A stretch of DNA of 52,355 nucleotides from UBA4742 sp002403895 (GTDB taxonomy: Bacteria > Actinomycetota > Acidimicrobiia > Acidimicrobiales > Acidimicrobilacustridaceae), in the NCBI GenBank assembly GCA_036823295.1, contig DAISGD010000020.1:1-52355 (forward strand), written 5' to 3'. A program made the position numbers and the translations under genes. Position 1 is the stretch's first letter; each line of letters starts with the position of its first letter. The notes under the pieces were generated by a model. That model saw only the letters and a list, made by a program, of their open reading frames with translations. It was not told where the DNA came from and did no database searches. This document shows positions 7,389 through 16,296 of the stretch, piece after piece.

Positions 7389-8405
7389 ATGACCGACGTG
7401 ACCGGCCTCGACGCGCTGGGCGTGACCTTCGCCAGCTTCATGAACCTGGGCCTTGGCGCCGCCTCCAGCGCGGCGTCGCTGGCCGAGGCGCTCGAGTACC
7501 GGTCGTTCTGGACGGCCGAGACCGTCGGCCCCGAGGCGTTCTCGGTGCTGGCCGCCATCGGGGCGACCGCGCCCTCGCTCGATCTGGGTACCGGGGTCCT
7601 GGCCTTGCAGTTGCGCACCCCGGCCCTGGTGGCCATGGCCGGCGCCACGTTGCAGGCACTGCACCCCGACCGGGACATCCTGCTCGGCGTCGGGATCTCG
7701 TCGCCGGTCGTCACCCAGAAGTGGCATGGCGCCCCCTACGGCGAGCGCCCCTTGGCCCGGGTCCGCGAATACGTCACCTTGCTGCGTGAGTGCCTCAGCG
7801 GGGAGTCCATCTCGTTCAAGGGCGACTTCTACGAGGTCAGTCGCTTCCGGCTCGGGGTGAAGCTGGGCGAGCGGCGTCCCAAGATCGTGATGGGCGCGCT
7901 CAACCCGAAGATGCTGGCCCTCGCCGGTGAGTTGGCCGACGGGGTCCTGCTCAACTACCTGCCCGCCAGCCATGTGCGCTGGTCCACCGAACAGGTGCGG
8001 GCCGGCACCGCCGAGCGGACCGACGGCGGCCCGACTATCTACGCCTACGTGCACGCCGGCGTGTGCGAGCGTGCCGACGGCATCGACTTGGCGCGACGCG
8101 ACTTGTTCTCCTACGCAGTGGTCGGCGCCTACGCCCGCAACTTCGAGCGAGCCGGCTTCGGCGACGAAGTAGCGGCCGTACGCGGCCACCACGCTGAGGG
8201 CGACCGCGAGGCCGCGCTCGGCGCCGTCAGCGACCGCATGGTCGACGCCATCGACGTGATGGGTGACGCCGACCGGGTGCGCGACACGGTGCGGGCCTAC
8301 GTGGATGCCGGCGTGGACGTACCCGTGTTGATGCCACTGCCGTGGGGCCCTGACCGGATGGCGGTCATCGAGGCCACCATGCGGGCCGCCGCCGGGCGGA
8401 CATGA
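7389..8405 (+). CDS. LLM-class (F420-dependent type) oxidoreductase
   Basis: Luciferase-like TIM-barrel oxidoreductase, 338 aa. Visible landmarks are YRSFWTAETVGPEAFSVLA (strand 2/helix), LDLGTGVLALQLRTPALVAMAG, LLGVGISSPVV, the insertion GDFYEVSRFRL and the late PVLMPLPWG strand. These match the F420-dependent branch of actinobacteria (Mer/FGD-like and TIGR-type probable F420 enzymes) rather than FMN luciferases. The substrate is unknown. The neighbouring SDR gene starts 75 nt downstream with its own Shine-Dalgarno, so the two may be co-transcribed. Confidence 0.85.
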   Translation: MTDVTGLDALGVTFASFMNLGLGAASSAASLAEALEYRSFWTAETVGPEAFSVLAAIGATAPSLDLGTGVLALQLRTPALVAMAGATLQALHPDRDILLGVGISSPVVTQKWHGAPYGERPLARVREYVTLLRECLSGESISFKGDFYEVSRFRLGVKLGERRPKIVMGALNPKMLALAGELADGVLLNYLPASHVRWSTEQVRAGTAERTDGGPTIYAYVHAGVCERADGIDLARRDLFSYAVVGAYARNFERAGFGDEVAAVRGHHAEGDREAALGAVSDRMVDAIDVMGDADRVRDTVRAYVDAGVDVPVLMPLPWGPDRMAVIEATMRAAAGRT

Positions 8406-8480
8406 GCGCCCGTCCCATGCGCCCTCTCAGCTCCACCTGACCAAGTCTTACCGAGTCCCACGCAATCGAGGAGCACGAGC

Positions 8481-9269
8481 ATGCAGATCGCCGAGCGTGT
8501 CGTCGTCGTCACCGGAGCCGCCAGCGGCATCGGCCGCGGCCTGGCCCAGCGCTTCGCGGCCGAAGGCGCCCGGGTCGTGGTGGCCGTCGACTACGACGGG
8601 CCGGGAGCCACCGCCGTGGCCGACGAGCTGGCGGCGGCGGGCACGGCCACCCTCGGGTTGCCGGTCGACGTCTCCGTCGAGGCCGACCTCGTCGGCGCCA
8701 TCGAGCAGACGGAGGTTGCGTTCGGGCCCATCGACCTGTTCTGCTCCAACGCCGGCATCTTGTCCGTCGGGGGCGAGGAGCTGCCCGACGACGAGTGGCG
8801 GCGCATGATCGACGTCAACGTGATGGCCCACATCTACGCCGCCCGCAACCTGGTGCCGAAGATGCTCGAACGGGGCGGGGGCTACCTGCTCAACACCTGC
8901 TCGGCCGCGGGCCTCCTCACCCAGATCGGTTCCGCGCCCTATTCGGTGACCAAGCACGCCGCGCTCTCGTTCGCCGAATGGCTGGCGGTGACCTACGGCG
9001 ACCAGGGGCTGAAGGTGTCGGCCCTGTGCCCCCAGGCGGTCGAGTCGAAGATGACCGCCGGTTTCGAAGGCGGCGGGGTGGCCGGCGTCGACGGCATGTT
9101 GAGTCCGGAGCAGGTGGCCGACGCCGTGATCGAGGGGCTGAGCGACGAGCGGTTCTTGATCCTCCCCCACCCCGAGGTGATCGACTACTTCCGACGCAAA
9201 GCCGACGACTACGACCGGTGGCTGGCCGGTATGCGCCGGCTCCAGGCCCGCTTCGGGCCCCAGATGTGA
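8481..9269 (+). CDS. SDR-family NAD(P)-dependent oxidoreductase
   Basis: Classical short-chain dehydrogenase, 262 aa. The nucleotide-binding TGAASGIG motif is at residues 11-18, the CSNAG strand at 88-92, and the catalytic triad is Ser141, Tyr154 and Lys158 (PYSVTKHA). Asp38 at the end of strand 2 favours NAD(H). A GAGGAGCACGAGC leader supplies a Shine-Dalgarno before ATG 8481. Its stop overlaps the GTG of the next gene (GTGA), the first link in a translationally coupled run of four genes. The substrate is unknown. Confidence 0.9.
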   Translation: MQIAERVVVVTGAASGIGRGLAQRFAAEGARVVVAVDYDGPGATAVADELAAAGTATLGLPVDVSVEADLVGAIEQTEVAFGPIDLFCSNAGILSVGGEELPDDEWRRMIDVNVMAHIYAARNLVPKMLERGGGYLLNTCSAAGLLTQIGSAPYSVTKHAALSFAEWLAVTYGDQGLKVSALCPQAVESKMTAGFEGGGVAGVDGMLSPEQVADAVIEGLSDERFLILPHPEVIDYFRRKADDYDRWLAGMRRLQARFGPQM

Positions 9270-9538
9270 CGCCCCACGACGACGCCCGCCTGGCTGAGTT
9301 GGGGCTGGCCGTCGGCGACCGGGTCCGCTTCCGGCGCCAGGAGACGGAGCGGTGGAAGCTGGCGGTGGTGGTTCGGCGCGAGCGCGACGGCAGCATCGGG
9401 CTCCGCGATGCCAGAGGCGCGGCCCGGGCCATGACCATCGAGCAGATCGAAGTGCGGACCACCGGCCGCCGGGGCGGCATCGTGTGGGAACCGCTGGCCG
9501 AGCGGGCGGGCCGCACCGAACAGATGAGGTTGCTGTGA
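9266..9538 (+). CDS. small hypothetical protein, 90 aa, SH3-barrel-like
   Basis: Begins VTPHDDARLAELGLAVGDRVRFRR and contains alternating charged strands (WKLAVVVRRERDGSIGLRDA, AMTIEQIEV). VGDRVRF with a following strand-turn-strand pattern suggests a small SH3-like beta barrel, but I do not recognise a family. It is coupled on both sides by 4-nt GTGA overlaps, to the SDR gene upstream and the DUF2207 gene downstream. This tight packing is the best support for it being real. Confidence 0.65.
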   Translation: MTPHDDARLAELGLAVGDRVRFRRQETERWKLAVVVRRERDGSIGLRDARGAARAMTIEQIEVRTTGRRGGIVWEPLAERAGRTEQMRLL

Positions 9539-11307
9539 CGCAGCGGACGCGGCGGGCCGCGGGCGCGCTCACTGTCGGTCTGGCGGTGATCGCGGTGGCG
9601 TTGACGGCCCTCGCCCTGCCGGCCCAGGCCAACTCCTTCGGCATCGAGCAGGTCCAGACCACCGCCGTCGTGCGGCCCGATGGCTCCATGACCGTGACCG
9701 AGCAGGTGACCTACGACTTCGATGGCACGTTCAACCACCTGACCCGTAGCTTCGTGTCGGGGGCCCTCACGGACCTGCGGGCCACCGAGGGCGAGCGGGA
9801 GCTGGCGGTGGTGTCGACCGGCCCGCCGATGTGGCAGTGGGCCATCCCCGACACCACCGGGCGCCACACCTACACGCTCACCTACACCGTGCCTTCGGCC
9901 GTGAGGGTCGGCACCGATGTGGCCGTGCTCAACTGGCAGTTCATCGGCGCCGATACCTCGGTCCCCATCGGTCACGTGGACATCGCCATCACCATGCCCG
10001 GCGACGGCACCGGGGTGCGGGCGTGGGCGCACGGCCCGCTCAACGGTGAGGTCACCGTCACCGCCAACCGGGTGGACCTGGTCGTCGACTCGCTCCCCGC
10101 CAACACCTTCGTCGAAGCCCACGTGGTGGACCCGGCCAGCAACTTCACCGTCACCCCTCAGCCCACGACCCTGCTGGGGGGCATCCTGGCCAGTGAGCAG
10201 CGCGACGCGGAGGCGGCCAACGTGGCGCGGACCGCGGCCCGGAACCGCCTGCAGGTCCGCCGCGATCTGCAGATGGCCACCCCGCTGGTCGCGCTGGCCG
10301 GGATCTTGGCCTTCCTGGCCATCTGGCTGGTGTGGGGCCGCGAGCCCCGGCGCCCCGACGACATCGGCGAGTACTGGCGCGAGGTGCCCGACGACCGCCC
10401 CGCGGTGGGGCGCTGCCTGCTCGACCTCGGCGATGTCGGCTCGACCGCGTTCTCCGCCACGGTGGTGGACCTCGCCCAGCGCGGCTACGTGCGGATCACC
10501 GAGGAGCGCCACGACCGGCTTGTAGGCAAGGACAAGGTGACCTACCGGTTCGACAACCTCCGCCACGACGACATCGACGGGCTTACGTCGTGGGAACGTT
10601 CACTCCTGGGCCAGGTGTTCGACGGGGTCGAGACCACCACCCAGGACGAGCTCACCGCCCGCTCCCGGGCCAATCAAGCCGCGTCGCAAGCGTTCTGGTC
10701 CACCTTCCGGGCCAGCATCAAGGGCGAGATCACCTCGGCGGGCTACCTGCTCCAGCATCGTCCCGTCCCCTACCTGCTCACCTTCGCCGTGCTGATCGGA
10801 CTGGTGACGTTCGGCGTGATCACCCTGGGCGCCGGCTCGGCCTGGGGCGCCGCCTGCCTGGTGGTGGCGTTCGGGGTGTTCGTGGGCATCCGCTCGCTCC
10901 GCCGCCGCAGCGCGGGGGGAGCCCGACGAGCGGCCGAGTGGGACGGCTTGCGCCGATTCCTCAAGGACTTCTCCCGCCTGGACGAGGCCGTGGCCGGTGA
11001 CCTCATCATCTACGAGCGCTATCTGGTGGCGGCGGTCGCCCTCGGAGTGGCCGACGAGTTGGTGAAGGGGTTGGCCACCCGCTTCCCCCAGGTGGCCAGC
11101 GATCCCGGCTTCGCCACTTGGTACGTGGCCAGCTCGCTGGATGATTCGATGATGGGGCCAAGCTTCGCCGGGCTGGGTTCGTTCGATTCCAGCGTCGGCT
11201 CGACCACCGTGGCCTTCACCCCGCCTTCGAGTAGTAGTGGCAGCGGCGGCGGGTTCTCCGGGGGGGGAGGTGGCGGCGGAGGTGGCGGTGGATTCGGCGC
11301 CAGTTGA
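9535..11307 (+). CDS. DUF2207 family membrane protein
   Basis: Predicted exported membrane protein of 590 aa. It has an N-terminal signal (hydrophobic residues 10-32, ending near QAN), then an extracytoplasmic beta-rich domain (QTTAVVRPDGSMTVTEQVTYDF), a transmembrane helix near residue 258 (MATPLVALAGILAFLAIWLVWG), a cytoplasmic domain with IGEYWREVPDDRPAVG and FSATVVDLAQRGYV, and two further helices around 410-450. This order is that of DUF2207. The C-terminus ends in a glycine tract containing GGGFSGGGGGGGGGGGFGAS; glycine-rich tails are common in this family. GTG 9535 overlaps the upstream stop. Function is unknown. The last 20 nt overlap the probable start of the glycosylase gene. Confidence 0.88.
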   Translation: MTQRTRRAAGALTVGLAVIAVALTALALPAQANSFGIEQVQTTAVVRPDGSMTVTEQVTYDFDGTFNHLTRSFVSGALTDLRATEGERELAVVSTGPPMWQWAIPDTTGRHTYTLTYTVPSAVRVGTDVAVLNWQFIGADTSVPIGHVDIAITMPGDGTGVRAWAHGPLNGEVTVTANRVDLVVDSLPANTFVEAHVVDPASNFTVTPQPTTLLGGILASEQRDAEAANVARTAARNRLQVRRDLQMATPLVALAGILAFLAIWLVWGREPRRPDDIGEYWREVPDDRPAVGRCLLDLGDVGSTAFSATVVDLAQRGYVRITEERHDRLVGKDKVTYRFDNLRHDDIDGLTSWERSLLGQVFDGVETTTQDELTARSRANQAASQAFWSTFRASIKGEITSAGYLLQHRPVPYLLTFAVLIGLVTFGVITLGAGSAWGAACLVVAFGVFVGIRSLRRRSAGGARRAAEWDGLRRFLKDFSRLDEAVAGDLIIYERYLVAAVALGVADELVKGLATRFPQVASDPGFATWYVASSLDDSMMGPSFAGLGSFDSSVGSTTVAFTPPSSSSGSGGGFSGGGGGGGGGGGFGAS

Positions 11308-12037
11308 CGACACCGAGCCCGTCGAGGTCGACGCCACCGCGCTTCGGCTCGAGGCGCTGCCCGAGACCCTGGCCGAGGTCCATGGCCGCACCCCCGTCGG
11401 CACCGCGGTCACCCTCCTCCTCCCCGGCGATTCGGTGTGGGCCGAGGAGCGGATCGCCGATGTGGTGATCGGAGCCGGCTTCGCTCCGGGGGCGCTCGTC
11501 GAGCGCGCCGAACGGTCCTCCATGACCATGACTCGGCAGCTCACGCTGGCGGACCGGGTGGCCGCCGGGATGCGGGTGCTCATGTGTGGGCTCAACCCCA
11601 GCGTGTACTCCGCCGAGGTCGGCATCGGCTTCGCCCGCCCGGGTAATCGCTTCTGGCCCGCCGCCCTCGCCGCCGGGTTGGTGGAGCGCGACCGCGACCC
11701 GACTGACGCGCTCCGTCGGCACGGGATCGGCATGACCGATCTGGTCAAGCGGCCCACCCCACGCGCCGACGCGCTGAGCGCGGAGGAGTACCGGGCGGGG
11801 CTGGCCCGGGTGACCCGCCTCGTCGAGTGGCTCCACCCTCCGGTGGTGTGCTTCGTGGGGCTGAGCGGATGGCGCGCCGCCGCCGACCGAAAGGCCGTGG
11901 CCGGCTGGCAGCCCGATCGTCTCGGCGGCACCACCGTCTACGTGATGCCCTCCACCAGCGGGCTGAACGCCCACACCAGCTTGGCGGAGTTGACGGAGCA
12001 CCTCCGCGCCGCGACCAGCGACGAACCTGATCGGTGA
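11288..12037 (+). CDS. mug: mismatch-specific (G:U/G:T) DNA glycosylase, Mug/TDG type
   Basis: Uracil-DNA glycosylase superfamily member that removes U or T opposite G. The family core is clear: VLMCGLNPSVYSAEVGIGFARPGNRFWPAAL (GxNPS motif), IGMTDLVKRPTPRADAL, VVCFVGLSGWRAA and the late MPSTSGLNAHTS motif, which resembles the usual (L)PNPSGLNA with Asn changed to Thr. An N-terminal extension of ~75 residues (VDATALRLEALPETLAEVHGRTPVGTAVTLLL) precedes the enzyme domain. The start is uncertain: GTG 11288 has GGAGG five bases upstream, while GTG 11237 would overlap the DUF2207 gene by 71 nt. The overlap falls in the G-rich sequence coding the glycine tail. Confidence 0.85.
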   Translation: MDSAPVDDTEPVEVDATALRLEALPETLAEVHGRTPVGTAVTLLLPGDSVWAEERIADVVIGAGFAPGALVERAERSSMTMTRQLTLADRVAAGMRVLMCGLNPSVYSAEVGIGFARPGNRFWPAALAAGLVERDRDPTDALRRHGIGMTDLVKRPTPRADALSAEEYRAGLARVTRLVEWLHPPVVCFVGLSGWRAAADRKAVAGWQPDRLGGTTVYVMPSTSGLNAHTSLAELTEHLRAATSDEPDR

Positions 12038-12139
12038 TCCGCGGTCACATGGCGAGGGTCTCGTACACCTGGTCTGGTCGCGAGGTAGCGGAGCGGCCTC
12101 GCACCCAGACGACGAACGACGGACGTGAGAATCGACACC

Positions 12140-12159
12140 TCCGCGAGATAAATCGCGGA
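12140..12159 (+). terminator. hairpin between convergent genes
   Basis: TCCGCGA and TCGCGGA pair around GATAAA, followed by AAAACC. It sits between the glycosylase stop and the stop of the large minus-strand hydrolase. The short stem and missing U-tract make it a weak terminator candidate. Confidence 0.35.
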
Positions 12160-12178
12160 AAACCTTCGACCGGTCGGA

Positions 12179-12560
12179 TCAGCCGTACCAGCCCGACAGG
12201 TCGAGCACCACGTCCGTCGATCCGAACGAGTTGAAGATCGAGATCTTGCCGCTCAACCCGATCTCGACCGCCGACAGGCTCGGCACGGTCTGGCCGGCGG
12301 TGAAGTTCACGTTGGAGGCCACCGGTGGGTTGTTGGGAGCCGCGGCCGTCGGATAGGCGGTCAGGAAACCCGAGGCCGTCGGGCCGGTGACGGTGAGGTT
12401 GCCGAGCACCCCGAAGGCGGTGGCCGGCACCTGGTTGCCGTTGGCCACGATCAGGTCCTGGTGCTGGCCCGAGCCGAGCTTGGGGAAGACCTGGTGGCCC
12501 GAGCCCGATCGGGTGTCGAGCACGCGGGTGGGGCTGAGCGGGTGGAAGGCCCCGCCGGTG
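12179..12560 (-). repeat. surface-domain repeat copy 3 (C-terminal)
   Basis: Encodes the segment from FHPLSPTRVLDTRSGSG to the C-terminal DLSGWYG. It shares VTGPTAxGFLTAYPTxAAPNxPPVAS and FTAGQTVPxL blocks with the other two copies, both in protein and in DNA. Confidence 0.8.
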
Positions 12561-15500
12561 GCGTCACCGGGGCGGAAGTACCCGACCACGTCGGCCACCA
12601 GGTCGGTGTTGCCGAAGCTGTTGAAGAGGGTGATCGAACCATCCGAACCGACCTGCACGGTGACCAGGTTGGCCACCGTCTGACCAGGCACGTAGTTGAG
12701 CGACGAGGCCACCGGTGGGTCGTTGGGCGCGGCCCCCGTCGGGTAGGCGGTCACGAAGCCGCCGGCCGTGGGGCCGGTGGCGGTGAGGTCGAGCACCACC
12801 GCCTCGGCCTCGGCCGGTACGCCGGTGGTCCCGCCCCGCACCACCAGGTTGCCCTTGCCGCCCCCGTACAGGGTGGTGAAACCCACGTGATCGACCCCTG
12901 GTCGGGAATCGAGCAGGCGCTTCGGGGCGATTGCCGTGTACGTCGCCGCCGTAGGGGCGCCGGAGTAGTAGCCCACGATGTCAACCACCACGTCGGTGGA
13001 ACCGAAGTGGTTGTAGAGGCTGACCGAATGCGCCGAGCCGATCTTGACCGTCACCAAGTTGGCCACCGTCTGGCCGGGAAGGAAGTTGAGGTTGGAAGCA
13101 TCCGGTCGGGCCTCGCCGGTGGGAAAGGCGGTCAGGAAGCCACCAGCCGTCGGACCCGTGACGGTGACGTTGATCACGACCGCCTCGGCATCGGGCGGGA
13201 CACTCGTGGTGCCACCCGAGACCGGCAGATCGCCCGAGAGCCCGCTCCCCAGCGTGGCGAACACGTGATGGTCGGATCCCGTTCGGGTGTCGAGGATGCG
13301 GGTGGGAGCGATCGGGGTCAGCCGGCTGCCATCCGTCACCGAGGGCGACGCGTGGCTGACGGGCCCGTAGGTCGCGCCGTACAGGGCCTGGACGGTGAAC
13401 GTGACCGGCGAGCCGTGGGGTACCTGAGGCACGTGCACATGCGTAGGGGGATTCGGACCGGCGACGACGAACGCGCCTCCTCCGGGCGACATCGTCACCC
13501 GATAGCCGTCTGGAGCGGCGCCCGCCGCCGGAGCGACCCAGCTCACCTCGGCACTCCCGATCGAGGAAAGTACCGCCGAGACTCCGGTGGAGATCTGGTC
13601 GGCGAGGTTCGGGCGGCATGGCTCGTTGCGCAGCGCTGGGCATGGCACCGATGCTGGAACAACCGGCACCTTGGAGTCGGGCAGCACGGGCAGCACCACG
13701 CTCGAGGGGCGCCCGACCGAGTGGGCCACGTCGTTGACCTGGACACCCGGGCCGGCCACCGTCGAACAACCGGGGACGACGTGGGTCAGGGTGCAGGTGT
13801 CGTACTTCCAGAACGGCTGGTTGCCGCCCGGGGCCTCGATGTTGAGCCGCAGCTTGGAACCGGTGCGGAACACATGGGCGAAGGGGAACAACCCGACCCG
13901 CATGGGGACGAACTGCCCGGCCGGAAGGGGCGCGGCGTCAGCTTGGAGTTGCGTCTGGAACGGGGCCAGCTCGGTGGACACGGCGGGGTCGAGGGCACGA
14001 TGGGACGCCCGCAGCCACCCGCTCTGGACGTAGCGCTCCTGCCCGTCGGGACGGACCTCGGTGATGGTCACCTCGAGGTCCGTGTCGGCCGCGTTGCTGC
14101 GCAGCCACAGGTCCACGCTGCCCTGCCCCGCCATGGCGGTGTTCTTGGCAAAGGCGTCGGTGGTGAAGCTGAGCGAGTTCCCGTCGGCCAGCGGCTTCCA
14201 GTGGATGCCGCCCGGGTCGCTGTCGGGCAGCGTCTGGGTCTCGGCCGTCCAGATCTGGTCGGTGCCACCATCGAAGCTCGAGGCTCGCTTGGTGGACGGG
14301 TCGTACACGTAGCTGGAGTAGCCCCCCGCCCGGTCGTCGGTCACAATGGGGGCGGCGGATGCCAAGTGACCGTCGGGCTGGAGGTACCAGCGGGTCGCCG
14401 AGATGTTGGAGGGCGGCCATGTCGAGAACGTGCTCGTGGCCGTGCCCACCGGGGTGCCGGCCACGATCGTCTGGCCCGCCGGCGATGTGGTCGCGTTCGT
14501 TCCGGCGCCGTTCTCCCACACCACCCGGACCGGGTTCTCCGCCTGGTAGGTAGCGACCGCGTCGGCGTAGCGACAGGTCGGGTCCGGATTTGGTGTCGTC
14601 GGGTTGGCCACCCCGATGCAGGTGCCCTCGACGCCACCGGCCCACTTGGGGCCAGTCCACCGGTTGGGGACCAGGGCCAGCTGGGTGCCGCCGAAGGTGG
14701 CGTGCAGCGCCGGGGGTATCCCGATGAACAGCAGGCTGTTGATCTGGGGCACGCGCTTGGCCACGTAGAAGTCGACGAAGCCCATGAGTTCGGTCAGGTC
14801 CTGCTGGGCCAGGCTCTCGGTGTGCACGCCGTTGGTGAGGTAGGCCCGTACCTGGTGCTTGCCGCGCAGTGTGGCGTCGAAGTTCTGGTACATGGAGGAC
14901 ATCTGCCCGCCGGTCTGCTCGTCCTGCCACGCACCGCCGAGATAGGTCGGGACCTTGATGTTGTGGACGAACGTCCGGGGCGAGAGCTCATCTCCACCGG
15001 CGGCCTGGTAGAAGGGATTGGTGTCGCTCTTGTTGAGCAGGTCGACACTCTGGAGCCGCAGCTTCTGGTTGGCGGCACACGTCAGGTCGTTGGTGCCGAG
15101 CGGGTTGATGCGATCCTTGACCCACTGGTGGGCGGCCGGTTGGGCGGAGGCGACCCGTTCCTCGGCCCAGCTCTTGGCGAAGCCGTTGTTGTAGATACCG
15201 CCGGGACGCAGGGTCGAGCGGTACGTGTCGGCGATGACCGACAGGGGCGTGATGGCCTGTAGGTCCGGCGGCTGGGTCTGCGCCACGAAGAGCTGGCTGA
15301 TCCCCATGTAGGAGATACCCACCATGCCGATCTTGGCCTTGGCGTTGACGTCGTGCGCCGTCCACGTCTGGTGGGCCAGGACCTCGATGGCGTCGTAGCC
15401 GTCCAGGCTCTGGAGACCCTCGAAGTAGTCGAAGGCGCCACCCGAACACGTGGTGCCGCGCATGTTCAGCCCTACCACGACGTAGCCCTGGTAGGGGAAC

Positions 15501-16153
15501 ATCGCCGCCTCGGCGGGGGGGCCACCGGGCTGGGAGGGGTCATAACCGGAGTAGTCGATCAGCACCGGCCATCCGCCGGCCGGCATCGCCGTGGTGGGGA
15601 AGTTGATGTTGGCGCTCAGCGTGGTGCCGTCGCGGGTCGGGATATAGGTGTAGCAATCGGAGTTCGGGGCCGGCGTGGCCCCGCAGTCCGTCAACTGGGT
15701 GGACTGGTAGGCGGTGTCGGCAGGCGCCGACTTGGTGGGATCGGGGGTGTCCGGCAGCACGGTGATGGAGTCCGACACCTCGGCGCCGACGTGCACCACG
15801 TAGCCCGACCCTGGCGGCACTTCCCGGATCAAGAGTGCGTGGCCCTGCCCGGCCACCGCTTCGTCGGTGTCGGCCACAAGCGTAGTGGGGATCGTCTTCT
15901 GGCCCGGGTACCAGCTCCGGTGGTGCAGGGTCTCGGTGACGTCCGTGGTGCCCTGGAACAATCTCGCCGTCGCCCCGGAGGCGAGGCCGGTGACGGCGAT
16001 CTGCCCCGCGCTGCCCACGGCGGCGATGGTCCCCGTGGCCGAGGCCGGCGATGGCGCGGCCAACACCAGCACGGCCAGGACGAGGGCGAGAACGGCGGTG
16101 ACCGCCGTGCCACGACGGGCGGGCAACCGGGAAGAACGAGGAGCAGGCGACAC
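12179..16153 (-). CDS. secreted CocE/X-Pro dipeptidyl-peptidase-like hydrolase with FN3 and three C-terminal surface repeats
   Basis: Exported S15-type serine hydrolase, 1324 aa. The signal peptide (about residues 15-40) is followed by a Pro-rich pre-region and the alpha/beta-hydrolase core with nucleophile GISYMGIS, NGVHTE as the probable His segment, and a jelly-roll X-Pro C-terminal domain. A fibronectin-III-like domain (SAEVSWVAPAAGAAPDGYRV) and three ~128-residue repeats complete it, each running from LDTR/LDSR to a terminal D(I/V)xGYY-like strand. GTG 16153 is chosen because AAGGA sits 6 nt upstream; the longer ORF to 16243 has no such site. Known relatives cleave Xaa-Pro peptides or esters such as cocaine; the substrate here is unknown. 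The same repeat occurs alone in the Tat protein at 37415. Confidence 0.88.
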   Translation of the reverse strand: MSPAPRSSRLPARRGTAVTAVLALVLAVLVLAAPSPASATGTIAAVGSAGQIAVTGLASGATARLFQGTTDVTETLHHRSWYPGQKTIPTTLVADTDEAVAGQGHALLIREVPPGSGYVVHVGAEVSDSITVLPDTPDPTKSAPADTAYQSTQLTDCGATPAPNSDCYTYIPTRDGTTLSANINFPTTAMPAGGWPVLIDYSGYDPSQPGGPPAEAAMFPYQGYVVVGLNMRGTTCSGGAFDYFEGLQSLDGYDAIEVLAHQTWTAHDVNAKAKIGMVGISYMGISQLFVAQTQPPDLQAITPLSVIADTYRSTLRPGGIYNNGFAKSWAEERVASAQPAAHQWVKDRINPLGTNDLTCAANQKLRLQSVDLLNKSDTNPFYQAAGGDELSPRTFVHNIKVPTYLGGAWQDEQTGGQMSSMYQNFDATLRGKHQVRAYLTNGVHTESLAQQDLTELMGFVDFYVAKRVPQINSLLFIGIPPALHATFGGTQLALVPNRWTGPKWAGGVEGTCIGVANPTTPNPDPTCRYADAVATYQAENPVRVVWENGAGTNATTSPAGQTIVAGTPVGTATSTFSTWPPSNISATRWYLQPDGHLASAAPIVTDDRAGGYSSYVYDPSTKRASSFDGGTDQIWTAETQTLPDSDPGGIHWKPLADGNSLSFTTDAFAKNTAMAGQGSVDLWLRSNAADTDLEVTITEVRPDGQERYVQSGWLRASHRALDPAVSTELAPFQTQLQADAAPLPAGQFVPMRVGLFPFAHVFRTGSKLRLNIEAPGGNQPFWKYDTCTLTHVVPGCSTVAGPGVQVNDVAHSVGRPSSVVLPVLPDSKVPVVPASVPCPALRNEPCRPNLADQISTGVSAVLSSIGSAEVSWVAPAAGAAPDGYRVTMSPGGGAFVVAGPNPPTHVHVPQVPHGSPVTFTVQALYGATYGPVSHASPSVTDGSRLTPIAPTRILDTRTGSDHHVFATLGSGLSGDLPVSGGTTSVPPDAEAVVINVTVTGPTAGGFLTAFPTGEARPDASNLNFLPGQTVANLVTVKIGSAHSVSLYNHFGSTDVVVDIVGYYSGAPTAATYTAIAPKRLLDSRPGVDHVGFTTLYGGGKGNLVVRGGTTGVPAEAEAVVLDLTATGPTAGGFVTAYPTGAAPNDPPVASSLNYVPGQTVANLVTVQVGSDGSITLFNSFGNTDLVADVVGYFRPGDATGGAFHPLSPTRVLDTRSGSGHQVFPKLGSGQHQDLIVANGNQVPATAFGVLGNLTVTGPTASGFLTAYPTAAAPNNPPVASNVNFTAGQTVPSLSAVEIGLSGKISIFNSFGSTDVVLDLSGWYG
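12560..12950 (-). repeat. surface-domain repeat copy 2
   Basis: Encodes the segment from YTAIAPKRLLDSRPGVDH to VADVVGYFRPGD. VPGQTVANLVTVQVG and FGNTDLVADVVGY correspond to copies 1 and 3. Confidence 0.8.
12950..13325 (-). repeat. surface-domain repeat copy 1
   Basis: Encodes the segment from LTPIAPTRILDTRTGSDHH to VVDIVGYYSG. LPGQTVANLVTVKIG and FGSTDVVVDIVGYY correspond to the other copies. Confidence 0.8.
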
Positions 16154-16284
16154 GAGGGTCCTTTCGCGCTGACGCCGGCGCAGGGATCCCCCTCGCGCTG
16201 CGGAACGAGAGGAGGCTACCAGCGTGCTCCGGTAAATGAACATCGCTCAGGATCTCCGTGACGGCCCGTCAGAACTCCTGGGGC

Positions 16285-16290
16285 TACGGT
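16285..16290 (+). promoter_or_regulatory. -10 box TACGGT of the CrtC/AttH-like gene
   Basis: TACGGT is followed by 6 nt and ATG 16297. This decides for ATG 16297 over GTG 16258. Confidence 0.45.
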
Positions 16291-16296
16291 GCCGAT

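Noticed and set aside
8917..10566. 549-codon open frame on the minus strand
   Set aside because: Antisense of the SDR and DUF2207 genes, Arg/Gly-rich and without motifs.
12461..15262. 933-codon open frame on the plus strand
   Set aside because: It is the antisense of the secreted hydrolase gene; the translation is Gly/Arg/Val-rich low-complexity with no conserved motif, an effect of high-GC codon use.
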